A stretch of DNA of 64,000 nt from Flavobacterium glycines (lineage in GTDB: Bacteria; Bacteroidota; Bacteroidia; Flavobacteriales; Flavobacteriaceae): positions 1,612,001-1,676,000 of the forward strand of contig NZ_FNEO01000001.1 in assembly GCF_900100165.1 (NCBI RefSeq). The letters run 5' to 3'. Below the pieces are notes generated by a model. The model saw only the letters and a list, made by a program, of their open reading frames with translations. It was not told where the DNA came from and did not search any database. Made by a program: the position numbers and the translations under genes. Positions 20,500-28,653 of this stretch are shown here, one piece after another. The first letter of the stretch is position 1, and every line of letters starts with the position of its first letter.

Positions 20500-21303
20500 A
20501 TGACAGGAATATTAGCACAGACAATTGCAACAGTTTCTTATGGAAATGAATATTTAATAAAAAATAAAACTAACGAATTTTATCCACAAAATTCAACTTT
20601 CCAACATTGTAATACTGTCGACTTTAGAGAGATAAAGAAAAGCTTATTTACTAAAGACAAGGAAATTACAGTAGCTAATAATCCAATTGAATGGTTTCAT
20701 TTTTTAAGTAAAAATGGTTGTCAAAAACTTTCACTTTATTATCAATCAGAAGATAATGATGATTATAGAACTTCTGCATTTGTTGGCGGTGGGGGGAATT
20801 GGTATATTGAATGTATTTATAAAAATTATTCTGATTTTTGGATTAGTAATTGGAAACATAATAAAGAAATAAAAGACAAACCTTGGGAGGCAACCTACGG
20901 TAAATCAATTTCCAAAAATGCAACAATTAATCGTAGATATGATGTATTAGAAACCAAGAATAATTTAAAAAATATACTTGAAGAAATCGCTGAATTTGCA
21001 TACAAACAAACTACTGAAAATTGGGGTAAAATATTTGAAAGCAGTAAACTTACTTTAGAAAGTGAAAAACCTGAAATAGATTTTTATCATACCGACCTAA
21101 TCTGCTGGAAAAATTATGAACTCGAAAATAGACAATTATTAATGTCTGCAAGTAAAGCATTAGTATTTGGAGGAATGGGCTCTTGGAATGATATGTGGTT
21201 TGAAAAAGAAGAAACGGAAAAACAATATACTGAATTGTCGAGAGAATTATATAAAGTTATAATGAAAGGAATTGAAAGTTCAATAAATACAGAAATAATA
21301 TAA
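20500..21303 (+). CDS. Hypothetical protein, probable cassette gene
   Basis: 267 residues, no signal peptide or membrane segment. I do not recognise the family. It is soluble, rich in Trp, Asn and Lys, with a short Gly run (VGGGGNW) near residue 95 and a GGMGSWNDMWFE motif near 227. It has its own consensus promoter 66 bases upstream. Its stop is followed within 10 bases by the core of an attC-like inverted repeat, as in gene cassettes. Location between tRNA-Trp and the GH2 operon suggests accessory DNA. Function unknown. Confidence 0.6.
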   Translation: MTGILAQTIATVSYGNEYLIKNKTNEFYPQNSTFQHCNTVDFREIKKSLFTKDKEITVANNPIEWFHFLSKNGCQKLSLYYQSEDNDDYRTSAFVGGGGNWYIECIYKNYSDFWISNWKHNKEIKDKPWEATYGKSISKNATINRRYDVLETKNNLKNILEEIAEFAYKQTTENWGKIFESSKLTLESEKPEIDFYHTDLICWKNYELENRQLLMSASKALVFGGMGSWNDMWFEKEETEKQYTELSRELYKVIMKGIESSINTEII

Positions 21304-21312
21304 AAAGACAAC

Positions 21313-21446
21313 GTCTAACACTTGCTACAAGAGATTTGGGTAATTGGCTGAATTAAAAAATGGTCTAGTATTTGGGAAGTTTAGGCAAATCCGAAAATAA
21401 GGCTTAATTTAACCCCCTAACCTCTTGTAGCAAGGGAACGTTAGTA
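21313..21446. repeat. attC-like 134-bp imperfect inverted repeat
   Basis: Outer cores GTCTAAC (21313-21319, fits RYYYAAC) and GTTAGTA (21440-21446, partial fit to GTTRRRY) flank perfect 12-bp arms TTGCTACAAGAG (21322-21333) / CTCTTGTAGCAA (21422-21433). The inner part also pairs imperfectly. It sits directly between two small unrelated genes with no terminator T-run. Identity as an integron-type recombination site is inference. Confidence 0.55.
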
Positions 21447-21472
21447 GTAATAGTAAAAAAAAAATCGTAAAA

Positions 21473-21919
21473 ATGAAATCTCATATAAAAATATTATTAT
21501 TGATTTTAATTGTCGTCGATAGTTCTTCATATTCTCAAATCAAAAAATTAAACCTTGTTGGAAATTGGAATATGACTGATTATTGGGGAAATAAGTCCGA
21601 TTTTATTTTAAGTGAAGATAATTATGCCTCAATGACTGTAAACGGAGAATTTATTGATGGGAAAAGCTTCATCATACACGGCGGAAAAAATGATGGTCAA
21701 AAAGGAGAAATGAAATATATAATAAATTATGAAAAAACGCCCATTGAACTTGATTTAGTTGCGATGAAAGAAAATAAAGAAATGGGAAGAATTTTAGGAG
21801 TAATTAAACTAATAAACGAAAATGAATTTTTAATGATTTGGAGTTTTGATGGAAAAAGAAATTTCGATTTTTCCGAAAACAATAAAGAACAAATAATGAC
21901 GGCAAAACGGAAAGGTTAA
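21473..21919 (+). CDS. Small secreted protein, hypothetical, probable cassette gene
   Basis: 148 residues with a signal peptide (cleavage about SYSQ22). The mature part begins KLNLVGNWNMTDYWGNKSDFILSEDN, a pattern seen in small lipocalin-like beta-barrel proteins of Bacteroidota, but no family can be named with certainty. It starts 27 bases after the attC-like right core, and a CTAAC core (GCTAAC at 21931) follows its stop, as expected for a cassette whose own attC is truncated. No promoter is evident, so it may rely on upstream transcription. Confidence 0.55.
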   Translation: MKSHIKILLLILIVVDSSSYSQIKKLNLVGNWNMTDYWGNKSDFILSEDNYASMTVNGEFIDGKSFIIHGGKNDGQKGEMKYIINYEKTPIELDLVAMKENKEMGRILGVIKLINENEFLMIWSFDGKRNFDFSENNKEQIMTAKRKG

Positions 21920-22005
21920 AAAAAACTACTGCTAACGCCCAGCTCTCCAAAGTCTCTTTAAAGACAAGAACAATAATAATTACTAAATCAGAAACATTTC
22001 TTGTA

Positions 22006-22045
22006 AACAAAACAAGCTATCTTTTTAAGGATAGCTTGTTTTGTT
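22006..22045 (-). terminator. Terminator of the GH2 operon
   Basis: Perfect 16-bp stem AACAAAACAAGCTATC / GATAGCTTGTTTTGTT with an 8-base loop, 22 bases past the GH2 stop. It could act in both directions. Confidence 0.85.
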
Positions 22046-22067
22046 ATTAGTCTATGTTAAACTGAAA

Positions 22068-24389
22068 TTATTTCTTCTCAGCAACAATTTCAACAGGAAT
22101 GGAGCCTTGTGTCAAACCTTCAACATCGGCTTTAATTGTAATTGTGCCGTTGTCTTTAGCGGCTTTAATAATCGCAATCGCTTTTCCTTGATACGCTCGT
22201 GTTGCCTGACCTTGGTAACCTTCGTGGTCGATAATATTTCCGTTATCCACAGCAACAATTTTCCCGGCATCAGTTATGGAGAATTTGATTAGATTATCCG
22301 CATTGGCACATCGGATTCCTTTTTCGTCTACTATAGTTGCGGTAATAAAAGTAACGTCGTCCCAGTTGTTAGTTACAGTTGCATTACTTTTGGTTAGGAT
22401 AATTTTGGCTGGTTTTCCGGCAGAAGTATGTTCTTCCTGAGCAACCACTTTTCCGTTATTTTTTCCAATAGCTTTGATGGTTCCTTCTTCAAAAGTAACA
22501 TTCCATTCTCTTGGCGAATCATCGGCAGGTTTTTTCAAAGCACCTAATGATTTGTCGTTCAGGAAAAGCTCCACTTCGTCGCAGTTACTGTACACATTCA
22601 CTTTGGCATTATCATAAGTATCGAAGTCATTCGGTGTCCAGTCGGCAACCCAAAATCCGGCACCTGCATTATCTGATTTTCTAACAATATGCACCACAGG
22701 TTCTTCAGACCACCAGCTGTCTCTTTGCAATGATTGTTGTTTCCAGTTTCCGGCTCGGTCAAATAATCCCTGATTGTTAGTGGTTTCCGGCCAGTCGGCT
22801 TCGCCTAAATAGTCGTAACCGGTCCATAAAAATTGTCCAGCCATGTATGGTTTGTCTCTTAAGGCTAACCATTGGCTGATTACATGCGTATTTTCGGTAC
22901 CAATAACTTTCCAGGTTGGATGTGCTTCGTGGGCAGCAATCAATTCGTTTTCGCGGTAATTTTGCCCTACAAGCTCCATGTGTTCAGCAAAACCACTAAG
23001 GTAAACCTTAGAATTTCCCGGTCTGAAAAGCGCCATCGTTACTGGGCGGCTATTGTCGTATTTCTTTACCACATCTTCCTGCATTTTATAGCTTTTGTAA
23101 CCTTCAGGATAACTTAAGTCGTCGTGAATTTCGTTTCCAATGCTGTAAATTACAATAGATGGATGATTTCTGTCTCTCAAAATCATATCTTTCGTGTCCT
23201 GTTCCCACCATTCTTTAAAGTTTAGATTGTATCCTTTTTCACCATTGTGTTTCGCAGCAGTCCAAGTATCGAAAGTTTCATCCATAACCACAAATCCCAT
23301 TTGGTCACACAAATCAAGAAATTCCGGAGCTACAGGATTGTGCGAAGTACGAATTCCGTTTACTCCCACTTCTTTTAGTTTTTTCAAACGTTCTTTCCAA
23401 ACCCCTAACGGAACTGCCGCTCCTACAGCGCCACCATCGTGATGTAGACAAACACCTTTTATTTTGTAATTTTTGTTGTTCAGCCAAAAACCGGTATCAG
23501 CTCTGAATTCGGCATTTTTGATACCAAAAGAAATAGTTTGACTGTCAACTAGTGTAGTCCCGGAATAGAGTTTGGTATTTACAGTGTATAAATTAGGCTC
23601 TTCAATATCCCATAATTTTGGATTGATGATTTCAATCTCTTTTGATAATTCGCTGCTTTTTCCGGCGGCAATATTTTCCTGACTTTCTACAGTTTTTACC
23701 ACTTTTCCGGTATTATCGATAATGTCAATTTGTAATTTATAAGTTCCGGCAGTTTTGTTTTCTATTTCGGTTTTGATGTTTACAATTCCTTTTTTAGCGG
23801 TTGCATTTGGAGTCGTAATTTGCGTTCCCCAATGTTTGAAATGTGTTGGATTCACGGCAACCAATCGCACATGACGATAAATTCCTGCTCCGGTATAATA
23901 GCGGGAAGCAGGCTGGATCGAATTATCAGCGCGAACCGCAATTACATTGTTTTTTCCTTTTCCAAAGTTCAAATAAGGAGTCAAATCATACGCGAAACTG
24001 ATGTAGCCATAAGGACGTTTGCCTAAATGTTTTCCGTTAATCCAAACATCGCTGTTGGCCATGACACCATCAAATTCGATAGAAAATAATTTCTTTGAAT
24101 CGGCTTCGTCCAATTGAAATGTTTTGCGGTACCAACCAATTCCGGAAGGTAAATAACCGCCACCACGAGCCGTTGGGTTTTCACGGTCATAAGGACCTTC
24201 GATGCTCCAGTCGTGTGGGACATCCAGTGTTCTCCAGCTTTTGTCGTTAAAATTCTCTTTTTCGGCGCCTGCTATTTCTCCTTTTGTAAACTGCCAGTTA
24301 GCATCAAAGTTGATTGTTTTTCTGCCTTGCGAAAAGACTGCAGTTATAATTACGAAAAAGGATAAGAGGCAAAATTTAAAATTTTTCAT
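22068..24389 (-). CDS. Secreted glycoside hydrolase family 2 (beta-galactosidase-like)
   Basis: 773 residues with a signal peptide (to VFSQ21). GH2 domains appear in order: sugar-binding jelly roll (about 25-200), Ig-like domain (about 205-310), and TIM barrel (about 312-600) with acid/base Glu420 in SIGNEI and nucleophile Glu499 in GTEN. A C-terminal Ig-like region (DUF4982-like and beyond, 600-773) follows. It probably acts on beta-galactosyl or related residues of pectin side chains such as rhamnogalacturonan I galactan; specificity within GH2 is not decidable here. It is the last gene of the LacI / aldo-keto reductase / GH2 operon, with a 29-bp gap to the reductase. Confidence 0.92.
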   Translation of the reverse strand: MKNFKFCLLSFFVIITAVFSQGRKTINFDANWQFTKGEIAGAEKENFNDKSWRTLDVPHDWSIEGPYDRENPTARGGGYLPSGIGWYRKTFQLDEADSKKLFSIEFDGVMANSDVWINGKHLGKRPYGYISFAYDLTPYLNFGKGKNNVIAVRADNSIQPASRYYTGAGIYRHVRLVAVNPTHFKHWGTQITTPNATAKKGIVNIKTEIENKTAGTYKLQIDIIDNTGKVVKTVESQENIAAGKSSELSKEIEIINPKLWDIEEPNLYTVNTKLYSGTTLVDSQTISFGIKNAEFRADTGFWLNNKNYKIKGVCLHHDGGAVGAAVPLGVWKERLKKLKEVGVNGIRTSHNPVAPEFLDLCDQMGFVVMDETFDTWTAAKHNGEKGYNLNFKEWWEQDTKDMILRDRNHPSIVIYSIGNEIHDDLSYPEGYKSYKMQEDVVKKYDNSRPVTMALFRPGNSKVYLSGFAEHMELVGQNYRENELIAAHEAHPTWKVIGTENTHVISQWLALRDKPYMAGQFLWTGYDYLGEADWPETTNNQGLFDRAGNWKQQSLQRDSWWSEEPVVHIVRKSDNAGAGFWVADWTPNDFDTYDNAKVNVYSNCDEVELFLNDKSLGALKKPADDSPREWNVTFEEGTIKAIGKNNGKVVAQEEHTSAGKPAKIILTKSNATVTNNWDDVTFITATIVDEKGIRCANADNLIKFSITDAGKIVAVDNGNIIDHEGYQGQATRAYQGKAIAIIKAAKDNGTITIKADVEGLTQGSIPVEIVAEKK

Positions 24390-24418
24390 TTTGGTTGGTT
24401 TAAGGTTATTGTTCCTGT

Positions 24419-25408
24419 TTATTTTAAAATCAGGTTGATTTTGTCTAATTCTTCTTTGCTAAAAGCGGTGTTTTCTAAAGCTTTGATAGAATCTGTAATT
24501 TGTTCCGGCTTACTGGAACCGATTAATACCGAAGTGATTCGCTCATCCCTCAAAATCCAGGCCAAAGCCATCTGGGCTAATTTTTGACCTCTTTCTTTGG
24601 CAATATTGTTTAGCGCAACAATTTTTTCCAGTCTTTCAGGAGTAATATGGCCGGCATTTAGAAATTGTCCGCTGGTGACTACTCTGGAATCGGCCGGAAT
24701 TCCGTTTAAATATTTATCCGTTAATAATCCCTGTGCCAAAGGCGAAAACGGAATGCAGCCAACCTGTTCTTTTCCTAATAAATCCAAAAGTCCGTCTTCA
24801 ACCCAACGCTCAAACATCGAATATTTAGGTTGGTGAATCAGGCAGGGCGTCCCCATTTCTTTTAATAGTTTAAAAGCTTTTTCAGCTTCGGCAGGGCGGT
24901 AGTTTGAAATTCCCACATACAAAGCTTTTCCTTGCTGCACGATTAAATTCAACGCTGCCATAGTTTCCTCCAAAGGAGTTTCAGGATCCGGGCGGTGATG
25001 GTAAAAAATATCCACATATTCTAAATCCATTCTCTTTAAACTTTGGTCTAAGCTGGAAACCAAATATTTTTTCGAACCCCAATCACCATAAGGACCGTCC
25101 CACATCGTATAACCTGCCTTAGAAGAAATAATCATTTCGTCCCGGTGGTTTTTGAAATCCATTTTTAAAATTTTCCCCATACATTCTTCAGCTGAACCCG
25201 GAGGCGGACCATAATTGTTAGCCAAATCAAAATGGGTGATTCCGTTATCGAAAGCCGTTTTTATCAGGTTTAGGCTGTTTTCAAAATCACTGTTTAATCC
25301 GAAGTTGTGCCAAAGTCCTAGTGAAAAAGCGGATAGTTTTAATCCTGAGTTGCCACATCGGCGGTATTCCATGTTCTCGTATCGGTTTGCTGCTGGTTGG
25401 TATGTCAT
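24419..25408 (-). CDS. Aldo/keto reductase (YghZ/AKR14-like)
   Basis: 329-residue cytoplasmic NADPH-dependent oxidoreductase. The tetrad region is visible: Asp in THFDLANNYGPPPGSAEE (Tyr follows), Lys in IISSKAGY and His in VDIFYHHRPDP. The C-terminal LIGSSKPEQI motif binds the nucleotide phosphate. It resembles the L-glyceraldehyde-3-phosphate reductase group. In this operon it may reduce a sugar aldehyde released from pectin, which is inference. A LacI-type operator (25423-25436) lies 15-28 bases upstream of its ATG. Confidence 0.88.
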   Translation of the reverse strand: MTYQPAANRYENMEYRRCGNSGLKLSAFSLGLWHNFGLNSDFENSLNLIKTAFDNGITHFDLANNYGPPPGSAEECMGKILKMDFKNHRDEMIISSKAGYTMWDGPYGDWGSKKYLVSSLDQSLKRMDLEYVDIFYHHRPDPETPLEETMAALNLIVQQGKALYVGISNYRPAEAEKAFKLLKEMGTPCLIHQPKYSMFERWVEDGLLDLLGKEQVGCIPFSPLAQGLLTDKYLNGIPADSRVVTSGQFLNAGHITPERLEKIVALNNIAKERGQKLAQMALAWILRDERITSVLIGSSKPEQITDSIKALENTAFSKEELDKINLILK

Positions 25409-25422
25409 TTTTTGTTGTTTTA

Positions 25423-25436
25423 CGTAATCGTTTACG
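25423..25436. promoter_or_regulatory. LacI-family operator upstream of the aldo/keto reductase
   Basis: CGTAATCGTTTACG: 5-bp inverted arms CGTAA/TTACG around TCGT. The same 14 bases recur upstream of the lacI-type gene at 26481-26494. Confidence 0.85.
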
Positions 25437-25455
25437 GTTACTATTTAAAATTTTT

Positions 25456-26475
25456 TTAATTCTTTTTTGAAGATTCTCGAAGGATTAATGTTGGAGTTAA
25501 AACTCGTTTTTGGCTGTTTGTTTTTTCTCCTTTTTTCGAAATCAATTCATAAATAAGGTTGAAAGCTTCTTCGCCCATTTGCACTGTTTTTTGATCGACT
25601 GTAGAAAGCGAAGGCGTAATGTGTTCACCAAATAAATCATTACAAAAACCGATAATTCCAAATTCTTCGGGGACTTTGATTCCCATTTCTTTTAATTCTT
25701 TTAGGGTGCCAAGGGCAGTAAAATCTTCAACGGCAAAAATAGCGTCGGGTTTGTTTTCTAAATTCAGAAAGTGTTGAACACCTTTTCTTCCAGCTTCAAT
25801 GCTGATGTCGCCATTATAAATTAAGTTATTCTCGAAAGGAATGTTGTATTGGTTTAAAGCGGCCTGATAGCCCCGAACTCTTTCTGCGAACGCTTTGCTG
25901 TGTTGTGGCCCGGAAATGTGTGCAATTCTTTTGTATCCTGATTTTATCAGGGATTCTGTTGCTATGTAAGCACCCAGATAATCGTCGATGCTGACAGATG
26001 AAATTCCCAGATTGTCATTAGTACGGTCAAAAAAAGCAATGGGAATATTTTTTTCTTTAACTAATTCGAAATGCGAGTAATCAGTGGTGTTTTTAGAAAT
26101 GGATACTAAAATCCCATCAACTCTGGCGTTGATAAAAGTTTCAATGCCTTTCTTTTCAAATTCTTCCGATTCATTCGATTGGTAGATTAGTACGTCGTAA
26201 CCTTGTTGACTGGCTAGATTTGAAATACCGTGAATAACTGATCCAAAGAATAAATGCTCTGCTGTGGGGATTAAAACGCCTATCAGTTTTGTTTTTCCGG
26301 AACGCAGTGAAGAAGCCAATTTGTTGGGTCTGTAATCCAGACGTTCGGCAACTGCTTTGACTTTTTTCTTGGTAGCGACACTTATTTCAGGATGGTTACT
26401 CAGTGCACGGGAAACCGTGGCAGGTGCAATTCCTAATTCTTTCGCAATATCGCTAATAGTGATTTTTGTTTTCAT
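25456..26475 (-). CDS. LacI-family transcriptional repressor
   Basis: 339 residues: an N-terminal LacI helix-turn-helix (residues about 5-55, ITISDIAKELGIAPATVSRALSNHPEIS, hinge YRPNKLASSLRSGKT) and a periplasmic-binding-like sensor domain (60-335). It likely represses its own operon and possibly the divergent sigma gene until a pectin-derived sugar binds. Two identical operator cores flank the gene, one 3-22 bases upstream of its own ATG and one upstream of the following reductase, which strongly suggests autoregulation. The effector is unknown. Confidence 0.95.
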   Translation of the reverse strand: MKTKITISDIAKELGIAPATVSRALSNHPEISVATKKKVKAVAERLDYRPNKLASSLRSGKTKLIGVLIPTAEHLFFGSVIHGISNLASQQGYDVLIYQSNESEEFEKKGIETFINARVDGILVSISKNTTDYSHFELVKEKNIPIAFFDRTNDNLGISSVSIDDYLGAYIATESLIKSGYKRIAHISGPQHSKAFAERVRGYQAALNQYNIPFENNLIYNGDISIEAGRKGVQHFLNLENKPDAIFAVEDFTALGTLKELKEMGIKVPEEFGIIGFCNDLFGEHITPSLSTVDQKTVQMGEEAFNLIYELISKKGEKTNSQKRVLTPTLILRESSKKN

Positions 26476-26477
26476 TT

Positions 26478-26497
26478 TTTCGTAATCGTTTACGAAA
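26478..26497. promoter_or_regulatory. LacI-family operator in the lacI/ECF sigma divergent region
   Basis: TTTCGTAATCGTTTACGAAA: 8-bp perfect arms around TCGT, immediately before the repressor ATG. A -7-like TACTTTCG on the minus strand overlaps its edge, so binding would block transcription of the repressor operon. Confidence 0.88.
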
Positions 26498-26676
26498 GTA
26501 GAATTTTATTTTGGATTTTAATGAACGAGGGGTGTTTTTTATTTGTTATTAGAATAAAAAACAGATTTAGTGGTTTTTGAAACCATATAATTTTAATGTT
26601 TGTAAGGATTGTTTTCTTTGTTTAATAAAATTTTATGTTAATTTTTTAAGATATTCGAAAATCAATTATTTATTTT

Positions 26677-26684
26677 TAGATTTG
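26677..26684 (+). promoter_or_regulatory. -7 box for the ECF sigma gene
   Basis: TAGATTTG fits TAnnTTTG and is 28 bases upstream of the sigma ATG. No clear -33 TTG is seen. Confidence 0.55.
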
Positions 26685-26711
26685 ACACAATAACGACAAA
26701 ATGTAATTTAA

Positions 26712-27296
26712 ATGACATTGGTAAAGGAGCATACCGATATAGATCTTGTAAAGCGTCTTCAGGAGAATGAAGAAGAGGCTTTGACAATAATTTATAACAA
26801 ATATTGGGAGGTTATGTATTTAGCAGCTTATAATCTTGTTAAAGACAGGTCGGTATGTGAGGATATTGTTCAGGAAGTTTTTATTTCATTATGGCAAAGA
26901 AGGGAAAAGATACAGATAAAAGTTTCTTTGAAGAGTTATTTGTATACCAGTACTGTTTACAAGGTGTACGATCATTTTAATAAGAACAAAAAAATGATCA
27001 AAGATGAGTTGTTTGATGGTTTTGAAAATAAAATTGAAAATTCTAATCCTGAAACCAAATTAATGCATCAGGAATTAATTAGTTATTTAGATACTATTGT
27101 TGATTCTTTGCCTGATAAATGTAAGGAAGTGTATAAGTTGAGCAGGGAAAATATGTTGTCTAATAAAGAGATTGCAGAGCAGTTAAATATTTCGCAACGA
27201 ACCGTTGAAGGGCATATTTCCAAAGCTTTGAAAATTTTAAAAGAATCGCTCGGAGTGGCGGTGAGTATTGAGTTTATGTCTTATTTTTTAAGATAA
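26712..27296 (+). CDS. ECF-type RNA polymerase sigma factor
   Basis: 194 residues with sigma region 2 (about 20-90: YNKYWEVMYLAAYNLVKDRSVCEDIVQEVFISLWQ) and region 4 (about 130-180: LPDKCKEVYKLSRENMLSNKEIAEQLNISQRTVEGHIS). It directs RNA polymerase to PUL promoters once released by a FecR. A fecR follows after 102 bases, then susC with an STN domain: the classical FecI-FecR-SusC arrangement. It is the only sigma gene in the window and may also serve the orphan fecR-susC module at 9012-13843; this is inference. Confidence 0.94.
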   Translation: MTLVKEHTDIDLVKRLQENEEEALTIIYNKYWEVMYLAAYNLVKDRSVCEDIVQEVFISLWQRREKIQIKVSLKSYLYTSTVYKVYDHFNKNKKMIKDELFDGFENKIENSNPETKLMHQELISYLDTIVDSLPDKCKEVYKLSRENMLSNKEIAEQLNISQRTVEGHISKALKILKESLGVAVSIEFMSYFLR

Positions 27297-27398
27297 AAAA
27301 ACGATATAAGTAAAAAAAAGTGAAAAATTTTACTAATTGAGCAGGTGTGAATTGTTTTTTTGGAGACTTAGTAATATAAGCATTCAAAAAAACGAACT

Positions 27399-28553
27399 AT
27401 GAGCTTAAAACCCCAACAATATTTTTCAGACTTAGTTGCTAAACTTTTGGACGGTTCCATAACCCCAAAAGAGTTAGATAAACTATTGTATTTCTTTTTA
27501 AATAATCAGGAAATTGAAAATTGGCCTGATCATTTGGGATCAAAAGAAGAAGTAAAAGAAAGAATCCATGAAAAAATCCGATTAGAACTGGATTTTGACA
27601 AGCAAAAAGAAACTAAGATAATTCCGTTATACAAAAAGCCTTTCTTCAAATATGCAGTTGCAGCTTCAGTAGTTTTATTTGTAGCATTCACTTTCGTTTT
27701 TAAGAATCAGCATCAGGATATTGTTCCGGCTAAAGTGGTTGCCAATAAAATTGAGATTGGTACTGACAAAGCAATGTTAACTTTAGAAGATGGTACTAAT
27801 GTTGTTTTAGAGAAAGGCAAAAGCTATACTGATAAAAACGCAAATAGCACTGGTAAAGAATTGTTTTACAATAAATCCAATTCGTCATCCAATAAAGTAG
27901 TTTATAATTATTTGACTATTCCGCGTGGAGGACAGTTTGCTATCACGCTGTCTGATGGTACAAAAGTTTGGTTGAACTCAGAAACCAAATTGAAGTTTCC
28001 GGTAAATTTTGAAGAAGGTAAAGCCAGAGGTGTTGAGCTGGTTTACGGAGAAGCTTATTTTGATGTGTCTCCAAGTACGGCTCATAAAGGTGCTGGTTTT
28101 ACAGTGTATCAAAAAAAGCAGCAGATTCACGTTATAGGTACCGAATTTAATATTAAAGCATACAAAGACGATTCGAATATCGCTACAACATTAGTAGAAG
28201 GGAAAGTCGAAATGCAATTTGCGAATGTGAAGCAAAAACTAATCCCAAATCAACGTGCCAATTTTGACCTTAAGACTAATAAAGTGAAAATAGCAAAGGT
28301 AGATGTTTATAGCGAAATATGTTGGAAAGATGGTGTTTTCAGCTTTGAAGACAAACCATTGGATGAAATCATGAAAGTGTTATCGAGATGGTATGATATT
28401 GAAGTGGTTTTTGAAAACGAATCAATCAAAAAAGAACAGTTTAACGGGGTTTTAATAAAAGACAGAAAAATTGATGAAATTTTGAGGTCGATTAAAAACT
28501 CAGGAATTATAAATAAATATGAATTTAAAAATAAGACTTTGATATTGAAATAA
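27399..28553 (+). CDS. FecR-family anti-sigma factor (partner of the ECF sigma)
   Basis: 384 residues: cytoplasmic N-terminus binding the sigma factor, one membrane segment (about 77-98), a FecR domain with TIPRGGQFAITLSDGTKVWLN (about 178-270), and a C-terminal DUF4974-type region ending FKNKTLILK. It controls the upstream sigma factor in response to signalling from the STN domain of the SusC encoded next. It is homologous to the protein at 9012-10151 but clearly diverged. Confidence 0.94.
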   Translation: MSLKPQQYFSDLVAKLLDGSITPKELDKLLYFFLNNQEIENWPDHLGSKEEVKERIHEKIRLELDFDKQKETKIIPLYKKPFFKYAVAASVVLFVAFTFVFKNQHQDIVPAKVVANKIEIGTDKAMLTLEDGTNVVLEKGKSYTDKNANSTGKELFYNKSNSSSNKVVYNYLTIPRGGQFAITLSDGTKVWLNSETKLKFPVNFEEGKARGVELVYGEAYFDVSPSTAHKGAGFTVYQKKQQIHVIGTEFNIKAYKDDSNIATTLVEGKVEMQFANVKQKLIPNQRANFDLKTNKVKIAKVDVYSEICWKDGVFSFEDKPLDEIMKVLSRWYDIEVVFENESIKKEQFNGVLIKDRKIDEILRSIKNSGIINKYEFKNKTLILK

Positions 28554-28561
28554 AAAAAAAA

Positions 28562-28608
28562 GAGGGGTAGTAGTTTAGATATTTAGCGGTTTCCTTACTA
28601 CTTCCCTC
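28562..28608 (+). promoter_or_regulatory. Leader hairpin of susC pair 2
   Basis: GAGGGGTAGTAGT (28562-28574) pairs imperfectly with ACTACTTCCCTC (28597-28608) across a ~22-base loop, 46 bases upstream of susC. No T-run follows directly. It is unrelated in sequence to the leader hairpins at 237 and 10228. Confidence 0.45.
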
Positions 28609-28653
28609 CCTATACATTAATTAAACTATTGTTCAACTAACAACCACAAAACT

